Source: Sodalis sp. dw_96 (GTDB lineage: Bacteria; Pseudomonadota; Gammaproteobacteria; Enterobacterales; Enterobacteriaceae). From it: a stretch of 64,000 nucleotides of DNA. The position numbers and the translations under genes were made by a program. Where the stretch lies: the NCBI RefSeq assembly GCF_018449575.1, contig NZ_JAAVUT010000021.1, forward strand, positions 1-64,000, given 5' to 3'. Positions 38,927 through 49,345 of the stretch are shown here, in pieces (position 1 is the stretch's first letter; the number at the start of each line of letters is the position of its first letter). The notes beneath the pieces were generated by a model. That model saw nothing but the letters and a program-made list of their open reading frames with translations. It made no database searches and had not been told where the DNA came from.

Positions 38927-40201
38927 ATGACAGATAAGCGCAAAGACGGTTCAGGAAAGCTGCTGTATTGCTCTTTCTGCGGTAAAAGCCAGCATGAGGT
39001 GCGGAAGCTGATCGCCGGGCCGTCAGTGTATATCTGCGATGAATGCGTCGATTTATGCAATGACATTATTCGCGAAGAGATCAAGGAAGTTGCCCCGCAC
39101 AGGGAACGCAGCGCGTTGCCGACGCCCCATGAAATTCGCCATCATCTGGACGATTATGTTATCGGCCAGGAAAAAGCAAAAAAAGTCTTGGCGGTAGCGG
39201 TATATAACCATTACAAGCGCCTGCGCAACGGCGATACCACCAACGGTATCGAACTGGGCAAGAGCAATATCCTATTGATCGGACCTACCGGCAGCGGCAA
39301 GACCCTGTTGGCGGAGACGCTGGCGCGTTTTCTGGATGTGCCTTTTACCATGGCGGATGCCACCACCCTTACCGAAGCGGGTTATGTCGGCGAGGATGTG
39401 GAAAACATCATTCAGAAACTGCTGCAAAAATGTGATTACGACGTGCAAAAAGCGCAGCGCGGTATTGTTTACATCGATGAAATCGACAAGATTTCCCGTA
39501 AATCGGATAATCCGTCCATTACCCGCGATGTATCCGGTGAAGGCGTCCAGCAGGCGCTGTTGAAACTGATTGAAGGGACCATTGCAGCGGTGCCGCCCCA
39601 GGGTGGCCGCAAGCATCCGCAGCAGGAATTTTTGCAGGTGGACACCTCGAAAATCCTGTTTATCTGCGGCGGCGCGTTCGCCGGTCTCGACAAAGTGATT
39701 GAGCAGCGTATTGATACCGGACGCGGCATTGGTTTTAGCGCAACGGTTAAAGGCAGCGCCGAAAAGGCGTCTGAAGGCCAGTTGCTGACCAAGGTCGAAC
39801 CGGAGGACCTGATTAAATTCGGCCTGATCCCTGAATTTATCGGTCGTCTGCCGGTGCTTGCCACGCTTAATGAACTGAGCGAGGACGCGTTGATTCAAAT
39901 CCTGAAAGAGCCGAAAAATGCCTTAACCAAGCAGTACCAGGCATTATTCAATCTGGAAGGGGTGGAGCTTGAGTTCCGCGACGAGGCGCTGACGGCCATT
40001 GCCAAAAAAGCCATGGCCCGCAAAACCGGCGCTCGCGGATTACGTTCCATTGTCGAGGGCGCGCTGCTGGATACCATGTATGAGCTGCCTTCGCAGGATA
40101 GCGTGGAAAAAGTGGTTATTGACGAATCGGTTATTGAAGGCCAATCGGAACCTTTATTGATTTATGGTAAACATGAGGCCCAGCAGGCTTCCGGTGAATA
40201 A
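38927..40201 (+). CDS. clpX: ATP-dependent Clp protease ATP-binding subunit ClpX
   Basis: A 424-residue AAA+ unfoldase. It carries an N-terminal zinc-binding domain (CSFCGKSQ ... CDEC, residues 15-40), Walker A GPTGSGKT (about 120), the pore loop GYVG (about 153), Walker B IVYIDEID (about 183), the RKH loop (GGRKHPQQ) and the ClpP-docking IGF loop in [10 protein letters not shown]. All key motifs are intact and the length equals E. coli. Confidence 0.98.
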   Translation: MTDKRKDGSGKLLYCSFCGKSQHEVRKLIAGPSVYICDECVDLCNDIIREEIKEVAPHRERSALPTPHEIRHHLDDYVIGQEKAKKVLAVAVYNHYKRLRNGDTTNGIELGKSNILLIGPTGSGKTLLAETLARFLDVPFTMADATTLTEAGYVGEDVENIIQKLLQKCDYDVQKAQRGIVYIDEIDKISRKSDNPSITRDVSGEGVQQALLKLIEGTIAAVPPQGGRKHPQQEFLQVDTSKILFICGGAFAGLDKVIEQRIDTGRGIGFSATVKGSAEKASEGQLLTKVEPEDLIKFGLIPEFIGRLPVLATLNELSEDALIQILKEPKNALTKQYQALFNLEGVELEFRDEALTAIAKKAMARKTGARGLRSIVEGALLDTMYELPSQDSVEKVVIDESVIEGQSEPLLIYGKHEAQQASGE

Positions 40202-40284
40202 TAGGCCGACAAGGTGCTGAAATAACGGCAAAGTGACCAAGGTGGGGGATTTAATCCCCCATTTGTTTTTCCATTATCTTGACC

Positions 40285-40313
40285 GTTGAATGTAAAAAAA
40301 TTGCCCCCATATA
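40285..40313 (+). promoter_or_regulatory. Heat-shock (sigma32) promoter of lon
   Basis: GTTGAATG at 40285-40292 and CCCCCATATA (40304-40313) are separated by about 12 bp. The same pair, GTTGAATGT and CCCCATATACT, forms the known sigma32 promoter of E. coli lon. The start codon is about 85 bp downstream. Confidence 0.8.
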
Positions 40314-40399
40314 CTCAAATACCTATTTGTTGAAACTGGCAAAAGCCGAGTTTTGCGAATCCCCTAAACCTGGCGGAAGCTAAACTAAGAGAGAGCTCT

Positions 40400-42760
40400 A
40401 TGAATGCTGAGCGTTCCGAACGCATAGAAATCCCCGTATTGCCTCTGCGCGATGTGGTGGTCTATCCGCATATGGTCATCCCGCTGTTTGTCGGGCGGGA
40501 GAAATCGATTCGGTGCCTTGAAGCAGCCATGGATAGCGACAAAAAAATCATGCTGGTGGCGCAGAAAGAGGCCTCTACGGATGAACCGGGTATTAACGAT
40601 CTTTTTTCAGTCGGGACCGTCTCTTCGATTCTCCAGATGCTGAAATTACCCGACGGTACGGTAAAAGTACTGGTGGAGGGTTTACAGCGCGCCCGTATAA
40701 CGACTTTGTCGGATAGCGGCGAACACTTTGCCGCCCAGGCTGAATATTTCGAAACCCCCGAAATAGACGAACGTGAACAAGAAGTGCTGGTGCGCACGGC
40801 GATAAATCAATTTGAGGGATACATCAAACTCAATAAAAAGATCCCGCCCGAAGTACTGACGTCTTTAAACAGTATTGATGATGCCGCCCGTTTGGCCGAC
40901 ACCATCGCCGCCCATATGCCGTTGAAATTGAGCGACAAGCAATCGGTTTTGGAAATGGCCGATATTACGGAACGGCTGGAATATCTGATGGCGATGATGG
41001 AATCGGAAATCGACCTGCTGCAGGTGGAAAAACGTATCCGTAACCGCGTCAAAAAGCAGATGGAAAAAAGTCAGCGCGAATATTATCTGAATGAGCAAAT
41101 GAAAGCCATTCAGAAAGAATTGGGGGAAATGGACGATGCCCCCGATGAAAACGAAGCGCTGAAACGCAAAATCGAAGCGGCAAAAATGCCAAAAGAGGCG
41201 CGTGAAAAAACCGAAGCGGAATTGCAAAAGCTAAAGATGATGTCGCCGATGTCCGCGGAAGCTACCGTGGTGCGTGGTTATATCGACTGGATGCTGTCGG
41301 TGCCTTGGCATGCGCGCACCAAGGTGAAAAAGGACCTGGTAAAGGCCCAGGAAATTCTGGACAAAGATCACTACGGTCTGGAACGGGTCAAGGAACGTAT
41401 TCTCGAGTATCTGGCGGTACAAAGCCGGGTCAGCAAGATAAAAGGGCCGATTCTCTGCCTGGTGGGGCCGCCGGGGGTAGGTAAAACCTCCCTGGGTCAA
41501 TCCATCGCCAGGGCCACCGGGCGCGAGTATGTGCGCATGGCGCTCGGCGGGGTGCGCGACGAGGCGGAAATCCGCGGTCACCGCCGGACCTACATCGGCT
41601 CAATGCCGGGTAAACTTATTCAGAAAATGTCCAAGGTCGGCGTGAAAAATCCGCTGTTCCTGCTGGATGAGATCGACAAAATGTCTTCGGATATGCGCGG
41701 CGATCCCTCTTCCGCACTGCTGGAAGTGCTGGATCCCGAACAGAACGTGGCGTTTAACGATCATTATCTGGAAGTGGATTACGACTTGTCCGACGTCATG
41801 TTCGTGGCAACGTCGAACTCCATGAATATCCCGGCGCCCTTGCTGGATCGTATGGAAGTGATTCGCCTGTCGGGTTATACCGAAGACGAGAAGCTGAACA
41901 TCGCCCGCGAACATCTGCTGCAAAAACAGATTGAACGCAACGCGTTGAAACCGGGCGAGCTGACGATTGAAGACAGCGCGCTGATTGGGATTATCCGTTA
42001 TTACACCCGTGAAGCCGGGGTGCGTAATCTTGAACGGGAAATTTCCAAATTATGCCGCAAGGCGGTGAAGACGCTGCTGATGGATAAGTCCATCAAGCAT
42101 ATTCATATCGACGGCGATAATCTCAAAGACTATCTGGGCGTGCAGCGTTTCGACTATGGCCGCGCCGAAGGCGAAAACCGGGTCGGGCAAGTTACCGGCC
42201 TGGCCTGGACCGAAGTGGGCGGCGAGCTGCTGACCATTGAAACGGCCTGTGTGCCGGGCAAGGGCAAGCTCACCTATACCGGTTCGCTGGGCGAGGTGAT
42301 GCAGGAGTCGATTCAGGCGGCGTTGACCGTGGTACGTTCCCGCGCGGATAAATTGGGCATTACCGCCGATTTTTACGAAAAAAGGGATATCCATGTGCAT
42401 GTGCCGGAAGGCGCGACGCCCAAAGATGGTCCCAGCGCAGGTATCGCCATGTGCACCGCCCTGGTTTCTTGCCTGACGGGTAATCCGGTACGGGCCAATG
42501 TCGCCATGACCGGTGAAATCACGTTGCGCGGCCAGGTGCTGCCCATCGGCGGTTTGAAGGAAAAACTGCTGGCGGCGCATCGCGGCGGGATTAAGACCGT
42601 TTTGATTCCGTACGAGAATAAACGTGATTTGGAAGACATGCCGGCGAATGTGATTCGCGACCTGGATATCCATCCCGTTCAGCGTATCGACGAAGTGCTG
42701 ACCTTAGCCTTGCAAAATTCACCTTTTGGCATGGAGATAGTCACCGCGGCGGCAAAATAG
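40400..42760 (+). CDS. lon: ATP-dependent protease Lon
   Basis: A 786-residue AAA+ serine protease that degrades misfolded and regulatory proteins. In order are the N-terminal LON substrate-binding domain and coiled coil (about 1-300), Walker [10 protein letters not shown] (about 356), and the C-terminal protease domain with catalytic Ser679 in [11 protein letters not shown] and the partner Lys in GLKEKLLAA (about 722), at E. coli positions. GAGAGAGCTCT precedes the ATG. Confidence 0.98.
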   Translation: MNAERSERIEIPVLPLRDVVVYPHMVIPLFVGREKSIRCLEAAMDSDKKIMLVAQKEASTDEPGINDLFSVGTVSSILQMLKLPDGTVKVLVEGLQRARITTLSDSGEHFAAQAEYFETPEIDEREQEVLVRTAINQFEGYIKLNKKIPPEVLTSLNSIDDAARLADTIAAHMPLKLSDKQSVLEMADITERLEYLMAMMESEIDLLQVEKRIRNRVKKQMEKSQREYYLNEQMKAIQKELGEMDDAPDENEALKRKIEAAKMPKEAREKTEAELQKLKMMSPMSAEATVVRGYIDWMLSVPWHARTKVKKDLVKAQEILDKDHYGLERVKERILEYLAVQSRVSKIKGPILCLVGPPGVGKTSLGQSIARATGREYVRMALGGVRDEAEIRGHRRTYIGSMPGKLIQKMSKVGVKNPLFLLDEIDKMSSDMRGDPSSALLEVLDPEQNVAFNDHYLEVDYDLSDVMFVATSNSMNIPAPLLDRMEVIRLSGYTEDEKLNIAREHLLQKQIERNALKPGELTIEDSALIGIIRYYTREAGVRNLEREISKLCRKAVKTLLMDKSIKHIHIDGDNLKDYLGVQRFDYGRAEGENRVGQVTGLAWTEVGGELLTIETACVPGKGKLTYTGSLGEVMQESIQAALTVVRSRADKLGITADFYEKRDIHVHVPEGATPKDGPSAGIAMCTALVSCLTGNPVRANVAMTGEITLRGQVLPIGGLKEKLLAAHRGGIKTVLIPYENKRDLEDMPANVIRDLDIHPVQRIDEVLTLALQNSPFGMEIVTAAAK

Positions 42761-42791
42761 TGGCTTTATGTAACATATACCGTTAAAAATA

Positions 42792-42828
42792 AGGCTGACA
42801 GGCGAAATCCCGCTTGCCAGCCTTTTTT
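42792..42828 (+). terminator. lon terminator
   Basis: A hairpin (AGGCTGACAGG paired with CTTGCCAGCCT, with a mismatch) is followed by a seven-T run, about 30 nt after the lon stop codon and upstream of hupB. Confidence 0.85.
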
Positions 42829-42972
42829 TGTACCGTTAAGTTAGGTAGCTGTCTGGCCTGGTCGGTAATTGCGTTACACTTGCCAGTACATAACAGGCTT
42901 GGTATAACAGCTGCGCTGTCGCGTTTAAGGAAAATTCCGCCGCGACAAGAGAATTTTAGAGGGGATGAATGA

Positions 42973-43245
42973 GTGAATAAGTCACAACTGATCGACAAAA
43001 TTGCCGCAGGTGCTGATATTTCCAAAGCGGCTGCCGGACGTGCATTGGACGCAATTATTGGTTCCGTTACCGAAACCTTGCAACAGGGAGATGACGTTGC
43101 ACTGGTCGGCTTCGGCACCTTTACGGTTCGCGAACGCTCTGCCCGTACCGGTCGTAATCCGCAAACCGGCAAAGAAATCAGTATTCCGGCAGCCAAAGTG
43201 CCCGGCTTCCGCGCCGGCAAGGGTTTGAAAGACGCTGTCAACTGA
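42973..43245 (+). CDS. hupB: DNA-binding protein HU-beta
   Basis: A 90-residue nucleoid protein, the beta subunit of HU. The DNA-binding beta-arm contains [12 protein letters not shown], with the conserved RNP intercalation motif. It begins at GTG 42973, as in E. coli, and is of identical length. It follows lon after the terminator and a separate promoter region. Confidence 0.98.
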   Translation: MNKSQLIDKIAAGADISKAAAGRALDAIIGSVTETLQQGDDVALVGFGTFTVRERSARTGRNPQTGKEISIPAAKVPGFRAGKGLKDAVN

Positions 43246-43484
43246 TTGTTGCACCGTTGTTTTTTGCGTCAAACTATTACCTGACGCAAGTGAACGGGTA
43301 GGGTAGAATACAGGGCGCATCTTTTCGATGTGCCTTTTTTGTTTTTGTTTTCTCCTGACTCAGGGTTAACGTTGTTGTCAGAGGAATAGCTTTAGCGCGC
43401 AGCCGCTCTCGGATGACGGCATGATAGCGGGATACCACCGCGGCGCAGGTTTTCATTCATTTTACAGCGGAGTGTTGTCACACT

Positions 43485-45365
43485 ATGATGGACAATTTAC
43501 GCGCGGCCGCAAATCACGTCGTGCTCAAAATTATTCTGGCCATTGTCGCCATTTCATTCGTGCTGACCGGGGTAGGCAACTATCTGATAGGCGGCGGCGG
43601 TGATTATGCCGCCAAGGTCAACGGTCAGCAGATCAGCCGTGCCCAGTTGGAGCAGGCGGTGCAAAATGAGCGCAATCGTCAGCAGGAATCCTTGGGCGAC
43701 AGTTTTTCGGCGCTGGCGGGCAACGAAGGTTACATGCTCCAGATGCGGCGGCAGGTATTATCTCAGTTGATAGATGAAACTCTGCTGGATCAATATGCGC
43801 AAACCCTGGGGCTGGCGGCCAGCGACGAACAGATCAAAGAGTCTATTCTTGCCATCCCGGCGTTCAGGACCGACAACAAATTCGATAACGAAAAATATCG
43901 CTCGATCATCACTAACATGGGATTGACGCCGGATCAGTATGCGCAGCTGATGCGCAAACAGTTATTGACCCAGCAATTAATTCAAGGCATGGGGGGAACC
44001 GGTTTTATGCTGCCGGACGAAACCACCCGCTTGCTGTCGCTGGCAATCCAGGATCGCAAAGCGCGTTTGGCGACGTTGAATATCGATACCCTTGTGGCCG
44101 CACAGACCGCGACCGATCAGGAAATCCAGGACACTTACAATCAGAACAAAAATACTTACGTCCTGCCTGAATCCTTCAAAGTCTCCTACATCCCCCTGGA
44201 CGCCGCCTCGATGATGGATAAAACCACCGTCAGCGACGCCGAGGTACAGGCCTATTACGATCAGCACAAAGATCAGTTCACCCAGCAGGCCCGCAAACAT
44301 TACAGCATTATACAAAGCAAAACCGAGGCCGATGCGAAAGGCATCCTGGTCCAGTTGCAGCAAGGGGCGGATTTCGCCACCCTGGCAAAACAGAAATCCA
44401 CCGATGTGATTTCGGCCAAGAAAGGCGGCGATATTGGCTGGATGGAACAGGACTCCACCGTTGATGAGCTTAAACAGGCCAATCTGAACGATAAAGGGCA
44501 GCTTTCCGGCGTTATCACGTCGTCGGTGGGGTACTTAATCGCCAGGCTGGACGATGTGCAACCGGCGCAGGTAAAGCCCCTGGCGGAAGTGCATGACAGC
44601 GTCGCGACCAAAGTGAAGCAGGAGAAAGCGGTTGATGCTTATTATGCCTTGCAGCAAAAAGTGAGCGATGCCGCCAGCAACGATAATGAGTCGCTGGCCT
44701 CGGCGGAAACCGCCGCCGGCACCAAGGCGATTGAAACCGACTGGTTCAGCCGCGACAGCGTTCCGGCCGCCCTGAGTTTTGATCCGGTGAAACAGGTGAT
44801 CTTCGATGGATCCCTGTTGGGCGCCAACGGTGCCCCCGGCAATAATTCCGATGTCATTACGGTGGACGGCGATCGGGCCTTCATTGTGCGTATCGCCGAG
44901 CATAAGCCGGAGGCCATCAAATCGCTGGATACGGTTCGCCCGCAGGTGGAACAGCAGGTTAAACGCCAGAAGGCCGCACAGCAGGCCCGCGTGGACGCCG
45001 AGAAAATCCTGATGGCGCTAAAGCAGGGCAAAGGCGACGATGCCTTGAAGGCGGCGAACCTGGCGTTTGGCGGACCTCAGACCTTCGATTCCACCCGGCA
45101 AAACGACCGGTTGAGTCAAGCGGTCTTTACCCTGCCGCAACCGCAGCCGAATAAATCCTCCTACGGCCTCTCCGAGGATGAAAAAGGCAACATTGTGCTG
45201 CTGGCTCTCGATGAAGTCGTCCCGCGTAAACTTGACGATCAGCAGCGCAGCCTGTTTGTCGGCCAGTTGAATCAAGGTATGACCGGCGTCACATTCGATG
45301 CGCTGCTGAATAACCTGCGCAGTGAAGCCAAAATCAAACTGGGCAATGCCGCACAAATGCAATAG
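43485..45365 (+). CDS. ppiD: Periplasmic chaperone / PPIase-like protein PpiD
   Basis: A 626-residue inner-membrane-anchored periplasmic protein. One transmembrane helix (about residues 15-37) is followed by a SurA-like chaperone region (about 40-265). A parvulin domain (about 266-360, ARKHYSIIQSKTEADAKGIL ... GGDIGWM) and a C-terminal second domain come next. In E. coli PpiD sits near the Sec translocon exit and binds emerging proteins. Length matches E. coli (623). Confidence 0.97.
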   Translation: MMDNLRAAANHVVLKIILAIVAISFVLTGVGNYLIGGGGDYAAKVNGQQISRAQLEQAVQNERNRQQESLGDSFSALAGNEGYMLQMRRQVLSQLIDETLLDQYAQTLGLAASDEQIKESILAIPAFRTDNKFDNEKYRSIITNMGLTPDQYAQLMRKQLLTQQLIQGMGGTGFMLPDETTRLLSLAIQDRKARLATLNIDTLVAAQTATDQEIQDTYNQNKNTYVLPESFKVSYIPLDAASMMDKTTVSDAEVQAYYDQHKDQFTQQARKHYSIIQSKTEADAKGILVQLQQGADFATLAKQKSTDVISAKKGGDIGWMEQDSTVDELKQANLNDKGQLSGVITSSVGYLIARLDDVQPAQVKPLAEVHDSVATKVKQEKAVDAYYALQQKVSDAASNDNESLASAETAAGTKAIETDWFSRDSVPAALSFDPVKQVIFDGSLLGANGAPGNNSDVITVDGDRAFIVRIAEHKPEAIKSLDTVRPQVEQQVKRQKAAQQARVDAEKILMALKQGKGDDALKAANLAFGGPQTFDSTRQNDRLSQAVFTLPQPQPNKSSYGLSEDEKGNIVLLALDEVVPRKLDDQQRSLFVGQLNQGMTGVTFDALLNNLRSEAKIKLGNAAQMQ

Positions 45366-45400
45366 CGGTCATAAAAATCCCGCATACAATGTAATAACAG

Positions 45401-45423
45401 AAGGCCCCGCAAGGGGCCTTTTG
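45401..45423 (+). terminator. ppiD terminator
   Basis: AAGGCCCC, loop GCAA (45409-45412), GGGGCCTT and TT form a perfect 8-bp stem with a short T run, 36 nt after the ppiD stop codon. Confidence 0.85.
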
Positions 45424-45504
45424 CATCTTCGATATTCCCCGGTTGTTCCTTTCTCCCCGCTCGGGCATTCTGCCTTCCGTGCAAACAAACAAGGAGAAAG
45501 CACA

Positions 45505-46146
45505 ATGACGACATCATGGAAACGCACCCTCGGTATTATTCTGTCCACTGGTTTATTTATCATGCCCCTCGGCGCCTATGCAACGGTGGAGGGAGAACAG
45601 GATACGACGGTCAGCGCCGCTACCGATGCTCTTAGTGACAACGGGCCAGGGAACAGCGGTACCGAACTGACGCGTTATGACTCACTCGAAGGCGCTGAAC
45701 GTCCTGCCTCAAACGAGGAAGACAACCCGACGAAGGCCGCTGAAGATCGGGTCATTACCCAAACGGAGGAAGTCGCCGGTCATGATGCCGATTCGCCACC
45801 GACGGATTCACAACCGGCGGAGGCTCGGCAGGACGTCACTGAGGGCAAGACTGAGGACAAGTCCGTTCAAACCGATGTCGCGGTGGAAAAGAGTGAACCT
45901 GCCGATAAGGCTGGCAACGTCGACAGCACCGCTGATGACGGGGATGAAAACGAAAAGGTCAATATCAATACCGCCACCGAAGATGAATTGGTGGAGGCGT
46001 TAAAAGGGATCGGCCCATCCAAAGCCAGGGAAATTATCAAGTATCGTGACAAACACGGCCCTTTCAAAAAGGTCGATCAGCTGAAAAAAGTCAAAGGCAT
46101 TGGGCCTTCCACTTATGCGGACATTAAATCCCAGCTAGAGCTCTGA
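45505..46146 (+). CDS. ybaV: Secreted helix-hairpin-helix (ComEA-like) protein YbaV with expanded acidic linker
   Basis: A 213-residue protein. A signal peptide (about 1-26, ending GAYA) is followed by a long acidic, Asp/Glu/Thr/Ser-rich region (about 27-150). The C-terminus holds a double helix-hairpin-helix DNA-binding domain (VNINTATEDELVEALKGIGP and DQLKKVKGIGPSTYADIK), as in competence protein ComEA. E. coli YbaV is about 123 residues, so the linker is about 90 residues longer here. The ATG at 45505 has an AAGGAGAAAG site; an open frame extends upstream into ppiD but without support. A role in periplasmic DNA binding is inferred from the domain. Confidence 0.9.
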   Translation: MTTSWKRTLGIILSTGLFIMPLGAYATVEGEQDTTVSAATDALSDNGPGNSGTELTRYDSLEGAERPASNEEDNPTKAAEDRVITQTEEVAGHDADSPPTDSQPAEARQDVTEGKTEDKSVQTDVAVEKSEPADKAGNVDSTADDGDENEKVNINTATEDELVEALKGIGPSKAREIIKYRDKHGPFKKVDQLKKVKGIGPSTYADIKSQLEL

Positions 46147-46161
46147 TTTAAAAGCGGAACT

Positions 46162-46197
46162 GCGGGTTCTCACGACGACGTCATCGGGAGAACCCGC
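46162..46197 (+). terminator. Hairpin after ybaV
   Basis: A perfect 10-bp stem GCGGGTTCTC / GAGAACCCGC with a 16-nt loop begins 16 nt after ybaV and is followed by TTATT. It probably acts as a terminator or mRNA stabiliser; the T run is poor. Confidence 0.55.
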
Positions 46198-46358
46198 TTA
46201 TTCATGAGGATTAAAAAAGTTAATTTATTGATTTTAAAGATTATCTGGCCTATAAGTTATTAAGAAACTTTTTTATATTCGATTAAAATGTATTTTCTCA
46301 ATATGTCGCAATTTTTTGACAATAATATTAAATTTTTATGACAGTCTGGACAACCGGA

Positions 46359-46378
46359 ACTAACTTTCCTAAGTTAGT
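46359..46378. promoter_or_regulatory. Palindromic operator candidate upstream of the RHH regulator
   Basis: ACTAACTT, four bases TCCT, then AAGTTAGT is a perfect 8-bp inverted repeat ending 26 bp before the start of a ribbon-helix-helix protein, within an AT-rich leader. Autoregulation through such a palindrome is usual for Arc/MetJ-type repressors, so this is the likely operator (inference). Confidence 0.6.
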
Positions 46379-46404
46379 GGCTCTTCTATGAATAGGAAAG
46401 CACG

Positions 46405-46686
46405 ATGAGTGAGACAGCTAACTTAACGATCAAACTTCCTCTGCAACTCAAGGAAAGAATTAAAGCCTTGGCAGAGAGCAATAGCGTTTCCATGAGTGCA
46501 GAAATAGGCGCAAGGCTGGAACGCAGCCTGAGTGAAGACAGCACTCCGCCAAAGGAGCACGTTGCTGCTGATGTCGATAATCAGCACACCCAAGAAATTA
46601 CTGAACAGCCCTTTACCAGTAGTGAAGTGAAAAAACTTCGTGCGTTGCTTAATGTCGCTCCCAAAAAGAAATCCAAGAAAAAATAG
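46405..46686 (+). CDS. Arc-type ribbon-helix-helix DNA-binding protein
   Basis: A 93-residue protein whose residues about 5-45 (NLTIKLPLQLKERIKALAES followed by NSVSMSAEIGARLERSL) match the Arc/Mnt ribbon-helix-helix fold: one beta strand that reads DNA and two helices that dimerise. The C-terminal half is polar and ends in a lysine-rich tail (KKKSKKK). It occupies the place of fadM between ybaV and queC of E. coli and has no toxin partner next to it, so it is an orphan regulator. The leader is strongly AT-rich and carries a perfect palindrome. Confidence 0.85.
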   Translation: MSETANLTIKLPLQLKERIKALAESNSVSMSAEIGARLERSLSEDSTPPKEHVAADVDNQHTQEITEQPFTSSEVKKLRALLNVAPKKKSKKK

Positions 46687-46777
46687 TATTTTCCCGTTTA
46701 CGTCTTTGGTCGTTTATTAATTGATATATTCAGGCACAGAGGGAGTCGGCTGGTCCCTCTGACCCGATAAGATGCCG

Positions 46778-47482
46778 TTAACCCGTCAGACCGGTTTTAC
46801 GTTTCATTTCAGCGCCGACCCGTTCCGGATCCTGTTGATATTCTGCCAATCCCCTGGCCCGCAAATGGCAGGCGGCACACTCGCCGCAGCCGTCGCCTTT
46901 GATACCGTTGTAACATGTCAGCGTGTCGTGGCGGATCTTGTCCAATTGATGATAATAATCCGCCAGTGCCCAGGTTTCCGCCTTGTTCAGCCACATAAGC
47001 GGCGTTTTGAACTGAATATCCCGCGCCATGCCTAGCTTGACCGCCTGGTTCATCGCTTGCACAAATTCGTCGCGGCAATCGGGATAACCGGAAAAGTCCG
47101 TTTCGCACACGCCGGTAATCACCGTTTGCGCACCGACCTGGTAAGCATAGATGGATGCCAGGGTGAGAAAAAGAATGTTGCGTCCCGGCACAAAGGTGGA
47201 GGGCAATGCGTCGCCGGTGGAATCGTCGTAATGGGGAAGCGGGATATTATCCCGGGTCAGGCTGCTTACCGCCAAGGCATTGAGCAATCCGGCGTCGATC
47301 ACCTTATGGACTCGGGCACCCAGTTCCTGCGCCAACTGGCGGGCAATGTCGATTTCAGCCCGGTGGCGCTGGCCATAATCAAAGGTTATACAATGGACTT
47401 CATCATATAACGTCAGTGCCTGTATCAGGCAGGTTGTGGAATCCTGCCCGCCGCTAAAAACCACCACAGCTCGTTTCATCAC
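46778..47482 (-). CDS. queC: 7-cyano-7-deazaguanine synthase
   Basis: A 234-residue ATP-dependent enzyme of queuosine synthesis that converts 7-carboxy-7-deazaguanine to preQ0. It has the PP-loop FSGGQDSTT (residues 9-17) and the C-terminal zinc site [17 protein letters not shown] with four cysteines. Length is close to E. coli (231). It is transcribed against the neighbouring plus-strand RHH gene. Confidence 0.97.
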   Translation of the reverse strand: MMKRAVVVFSGGQDSTTCLIQALTLYDEVHCITFDYGQRHRAEIDIARQLAQELGARVHKVIDAGLLNALAVSSLTRDNIPLPHYDDSTGDALPSTFVPGRNILFLTLASIYAYQVGAQTVITGVCETDFSGYPDCRDEFVQAMNQAVKLGMARDIQFKTPLMWLNKAETWALADYYHQLDKIRHDTLTCYNGIKGDGCGECAACHLRARGLAEYQQDPERVGAEMKRKTGLTG

Positions 47483-47666
47483 TGGACTCGTTGCATCCGA
47501 ATTTAAAAGGATATGTTACTGCCTTCTCTGTGCCGGGCATAGCCGTAATCCCACGGATCGAGCCTCCTGGGATGGATTCACGGCAGGTTTGCCATTTAGC
47601 TATGATCTGGCATCCTGTCCCGACCGGCACTTTGTCAACAAGCTCAACGCGTTTATCCCGGGGCAA

Positions 47667-48707
47667 CTATAGATCACGTAATCGTTGCAGCCAGGGGGCA
47701 ATATCACCGATATGCTCACGTACCCACTCCCGGTTGTAATAAGTATCCTGATAACGTTCGCCGCTGTCGCACAAGGGCGTCACGATGGCGCCTTGACGTC
47801 CTTGCGCCCGCATCTCTTGCGCCAATTGCATTACGGCCCACATATTGGTGCCGGTGGATCCCCCGACCCGACGGCCCAAAATCGGTTCCAGCCAATAAAG
47901 GGCGGCGATGCTGGCGGCGTCGGGAACCCGGATCATCCGGTGGATAACATCGGCAATAAAAGAAGGTTCAACCCGCGGTCGTCCTATTCCTTCAATGCGC
48001 CCTGCCTGCTTCCCGGTGAGCAGGGGATCACGCTGATGATAATAATCATAGAATACCGAATGTTCAGGATCGGCCACCACCAGACGGGTATCCTTTCCCT
48101 GATAGCGGATATACCGCCCAAGGGTGGCCGACGTACCGCCGGTACCCGCGCTCATCACAATATAGTCCGGTTCGGCGAACGGCTCACGGGACATCTGCCG
48201 GAAGATACTTTCGGCAATATTGTTATTGCCCCTCCAATCAGTGGCCCGTTCGGCATAGGTGAACTGGTCCATATAATGACCATTCAATTCCCCGGCAAGC
48301 CTCTTGGCCTCATCATAAATCAGGCCGCTGTGCCCGACAAAGTGGCAGCGTCCGCCATAAAAGGCAATTTGTTCTATTTTTCGCTTGGCGGTGCACTCGG
48401 GCATTACCGCGATAAACGGCAGACCCAGTAGCCGTGCGAAGTAGGCTTCGGATACCGCCGTGCTGCCGGAAGAGGCTTCAATCACCGGCCGGTTCTGTTT
48501 AATCCAGCCGTTGCATAAACCGTATAAAAACAGGGAGCGGGCTAAACGGTGTTTCAGGCTGCCGGAAGGGTGGGTGCTTTCATCCTTTAAATAGAAAAAA
48601 ATGCCGGGAAATGACGGTAGCTCAAAGCGTATCAAATGTGTATCGGCCGAACGCTGGAAGTCAGCCTGTATATCGCTGATAGCCTGTTTAACCCACTGCT
48701 GGTCCAT
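47667..48707 (-). CDS. PLP-dependent cysteine synthase-family enzyme, probable cysteine desulfhydrase (CcdA-like)
   Basis: A 346-residue fold-type II PLP enzyme. The cofactor lysine lies in [11 protein letters not shown] (about residue 52), the substrate loop is [10 protein letters not shown], and the phosphate-binding glycines are [10 protein letters not shown] (about residue 190). It differs from CysK/CysM in the substrate loop and a longer C-terminus. Its position divergent from a DecR-type Lrp regulator is the arrangement described for the cysteine-inducible desulfhydrase CcdA of Pantoea, so cysteine breakdown to pyruvate, ammonia and sulfide is the best guess. In E. coli this place is held by ybaE/cof and DecR controls cyuA instead. 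Confidence 0.8.
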   Translation of the reverse strand: MDQQWVKQAISDIQADFQRSADTHLIRFELPSFPGIFFYLKDESTHPSGSLKHRLARSLFLYGLCNGWIKQNRPVIEASSGSTAVSEAYFARLLGLPFIAVMPECTAKRKIEQIAFYGGRCHFVGHSGLIYDEAKRLAGELNGHYMDQFTYAERATDWRGNNNIAESIFRQMSREPFAEPDYIVMSAGTGGTSATLGRYIRYQGKDTRLVVADPEHSVFYDYYHQRDPLLTGKQAGRIEGIGRPRVEPSFIADVIHRMIRVPDAASIAALYWLEPILGRRVGGSTGTNMWAVMQLAQEMRAQGRQGAIVTPLCDSGERYQDTYYNREWVREHIGDIAPWLQRLRDL

Positions 48708-48748
48708 ATTATCCCCCGAATCTTGTTGGCAACAGCATAACGGGGACG

Positions 48749-48776
48749 GGGGAAAAAAGGATTGCCTTTTTCACCC
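48749..48776. promoter_or_regulatory. Candidate DecR operator between ccdA-like gene and decR
   Basis: GGGGAAAAAAGG, ATTG, CCTTTTTCACCC is an imperfect palindrome with 10 of 12 pairs. Its centre (48762.5) lies almost exactly midway between the two divergent start codons (48707 and 48820). Lrp-family regulators commonly act from such symmetric sites in shared intergenic regions, so this probably controls both genes (inference). Confidence 0.6.
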
Positions 48777-48819
48777 TGATAACGTGTTATGAGAGAATAC
48801 TTTTCTCCCTAAGCATGCC

Positions 48820-49275
48820 ATGTTAGATAAAACCGATCGCAAGCTACTCTCATTACTGCAGCGGGATTGTACTTTGTCGTTACAATCACTGGCGGAAGCG
48901 GTAAATTTAACCTCCACGCCCTGCTGGAAACGTCTCAAACGCCTCGAGGAAAATGGGGTCATTCGTGCCAAAGTGGCCTTGCTTGATCACGATAAACTGG
49001 GATTGGCACTTACGGCATTTGTACATATCAAAACACAACAGCACAATAGCGACTGGTATCACCGCTTTGTCGCCCTGGTAAAAGAGATGCCGGAAGTCCT
49101 GGCTTTTTATCGTATGGCCGGTGAGTACGATTATCTGATGCAGGTCCTGGTTGCCGATATGAAAAGTTACGATGATTTTTACAAGCGACTGGTTAACGGC
49201 GTACCGGGGTTGATTGACGTTACGTCCAGTTTTGCGATGGAAGAAATTAAAAATACGACGGTATTACCTTTATAA
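48820..49275 (+). CDS. decR: Lrp/AsnC-family cysteine-responsive regulator DecR
   Basis: A 151-residue regulator almost collinear with E. coli DecR (YbaO/CyuR), which activates cysteine detoxification. The N-terminal winged helix-turn-helix contains [26 protein letters not shown] (split here at about residues 19-44). The C-terminal RAM ligand domain contains [17 protein letters not shown]. It is divergent from the PLP enzyme gene that it likely controls, and upstream of mdlA. Confidence 0.93.
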   Translation: MLDKTDRKLLSLLQRDCTLSLQSLAEAVNLTSTPCWKRLKRLEENGVIRAKVALLDHDKLGLALTAFVHIKTQQHNSDWYHRFVALVKEMPEVLAFYRMAGEYDYLMQVLVADMKSYDDFYKRLVNGVPGLIDVTSSFAMEEIKNTTVLPL

Positions 49276-49345
49276 TGAGTTTCCCTGAATCGGTCCCGAT
49301 TATCGGTCCGGGATAAACAGGTAAATGATGCTGGAATAATATTTC

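Noticed and set aside
43252-43290. Hairpin TTGCGTCA...TGACGCAA after hupB as terminator.
   Set aside because: The T run precedes the stem instead of following it, so it does not have terminator polarity.
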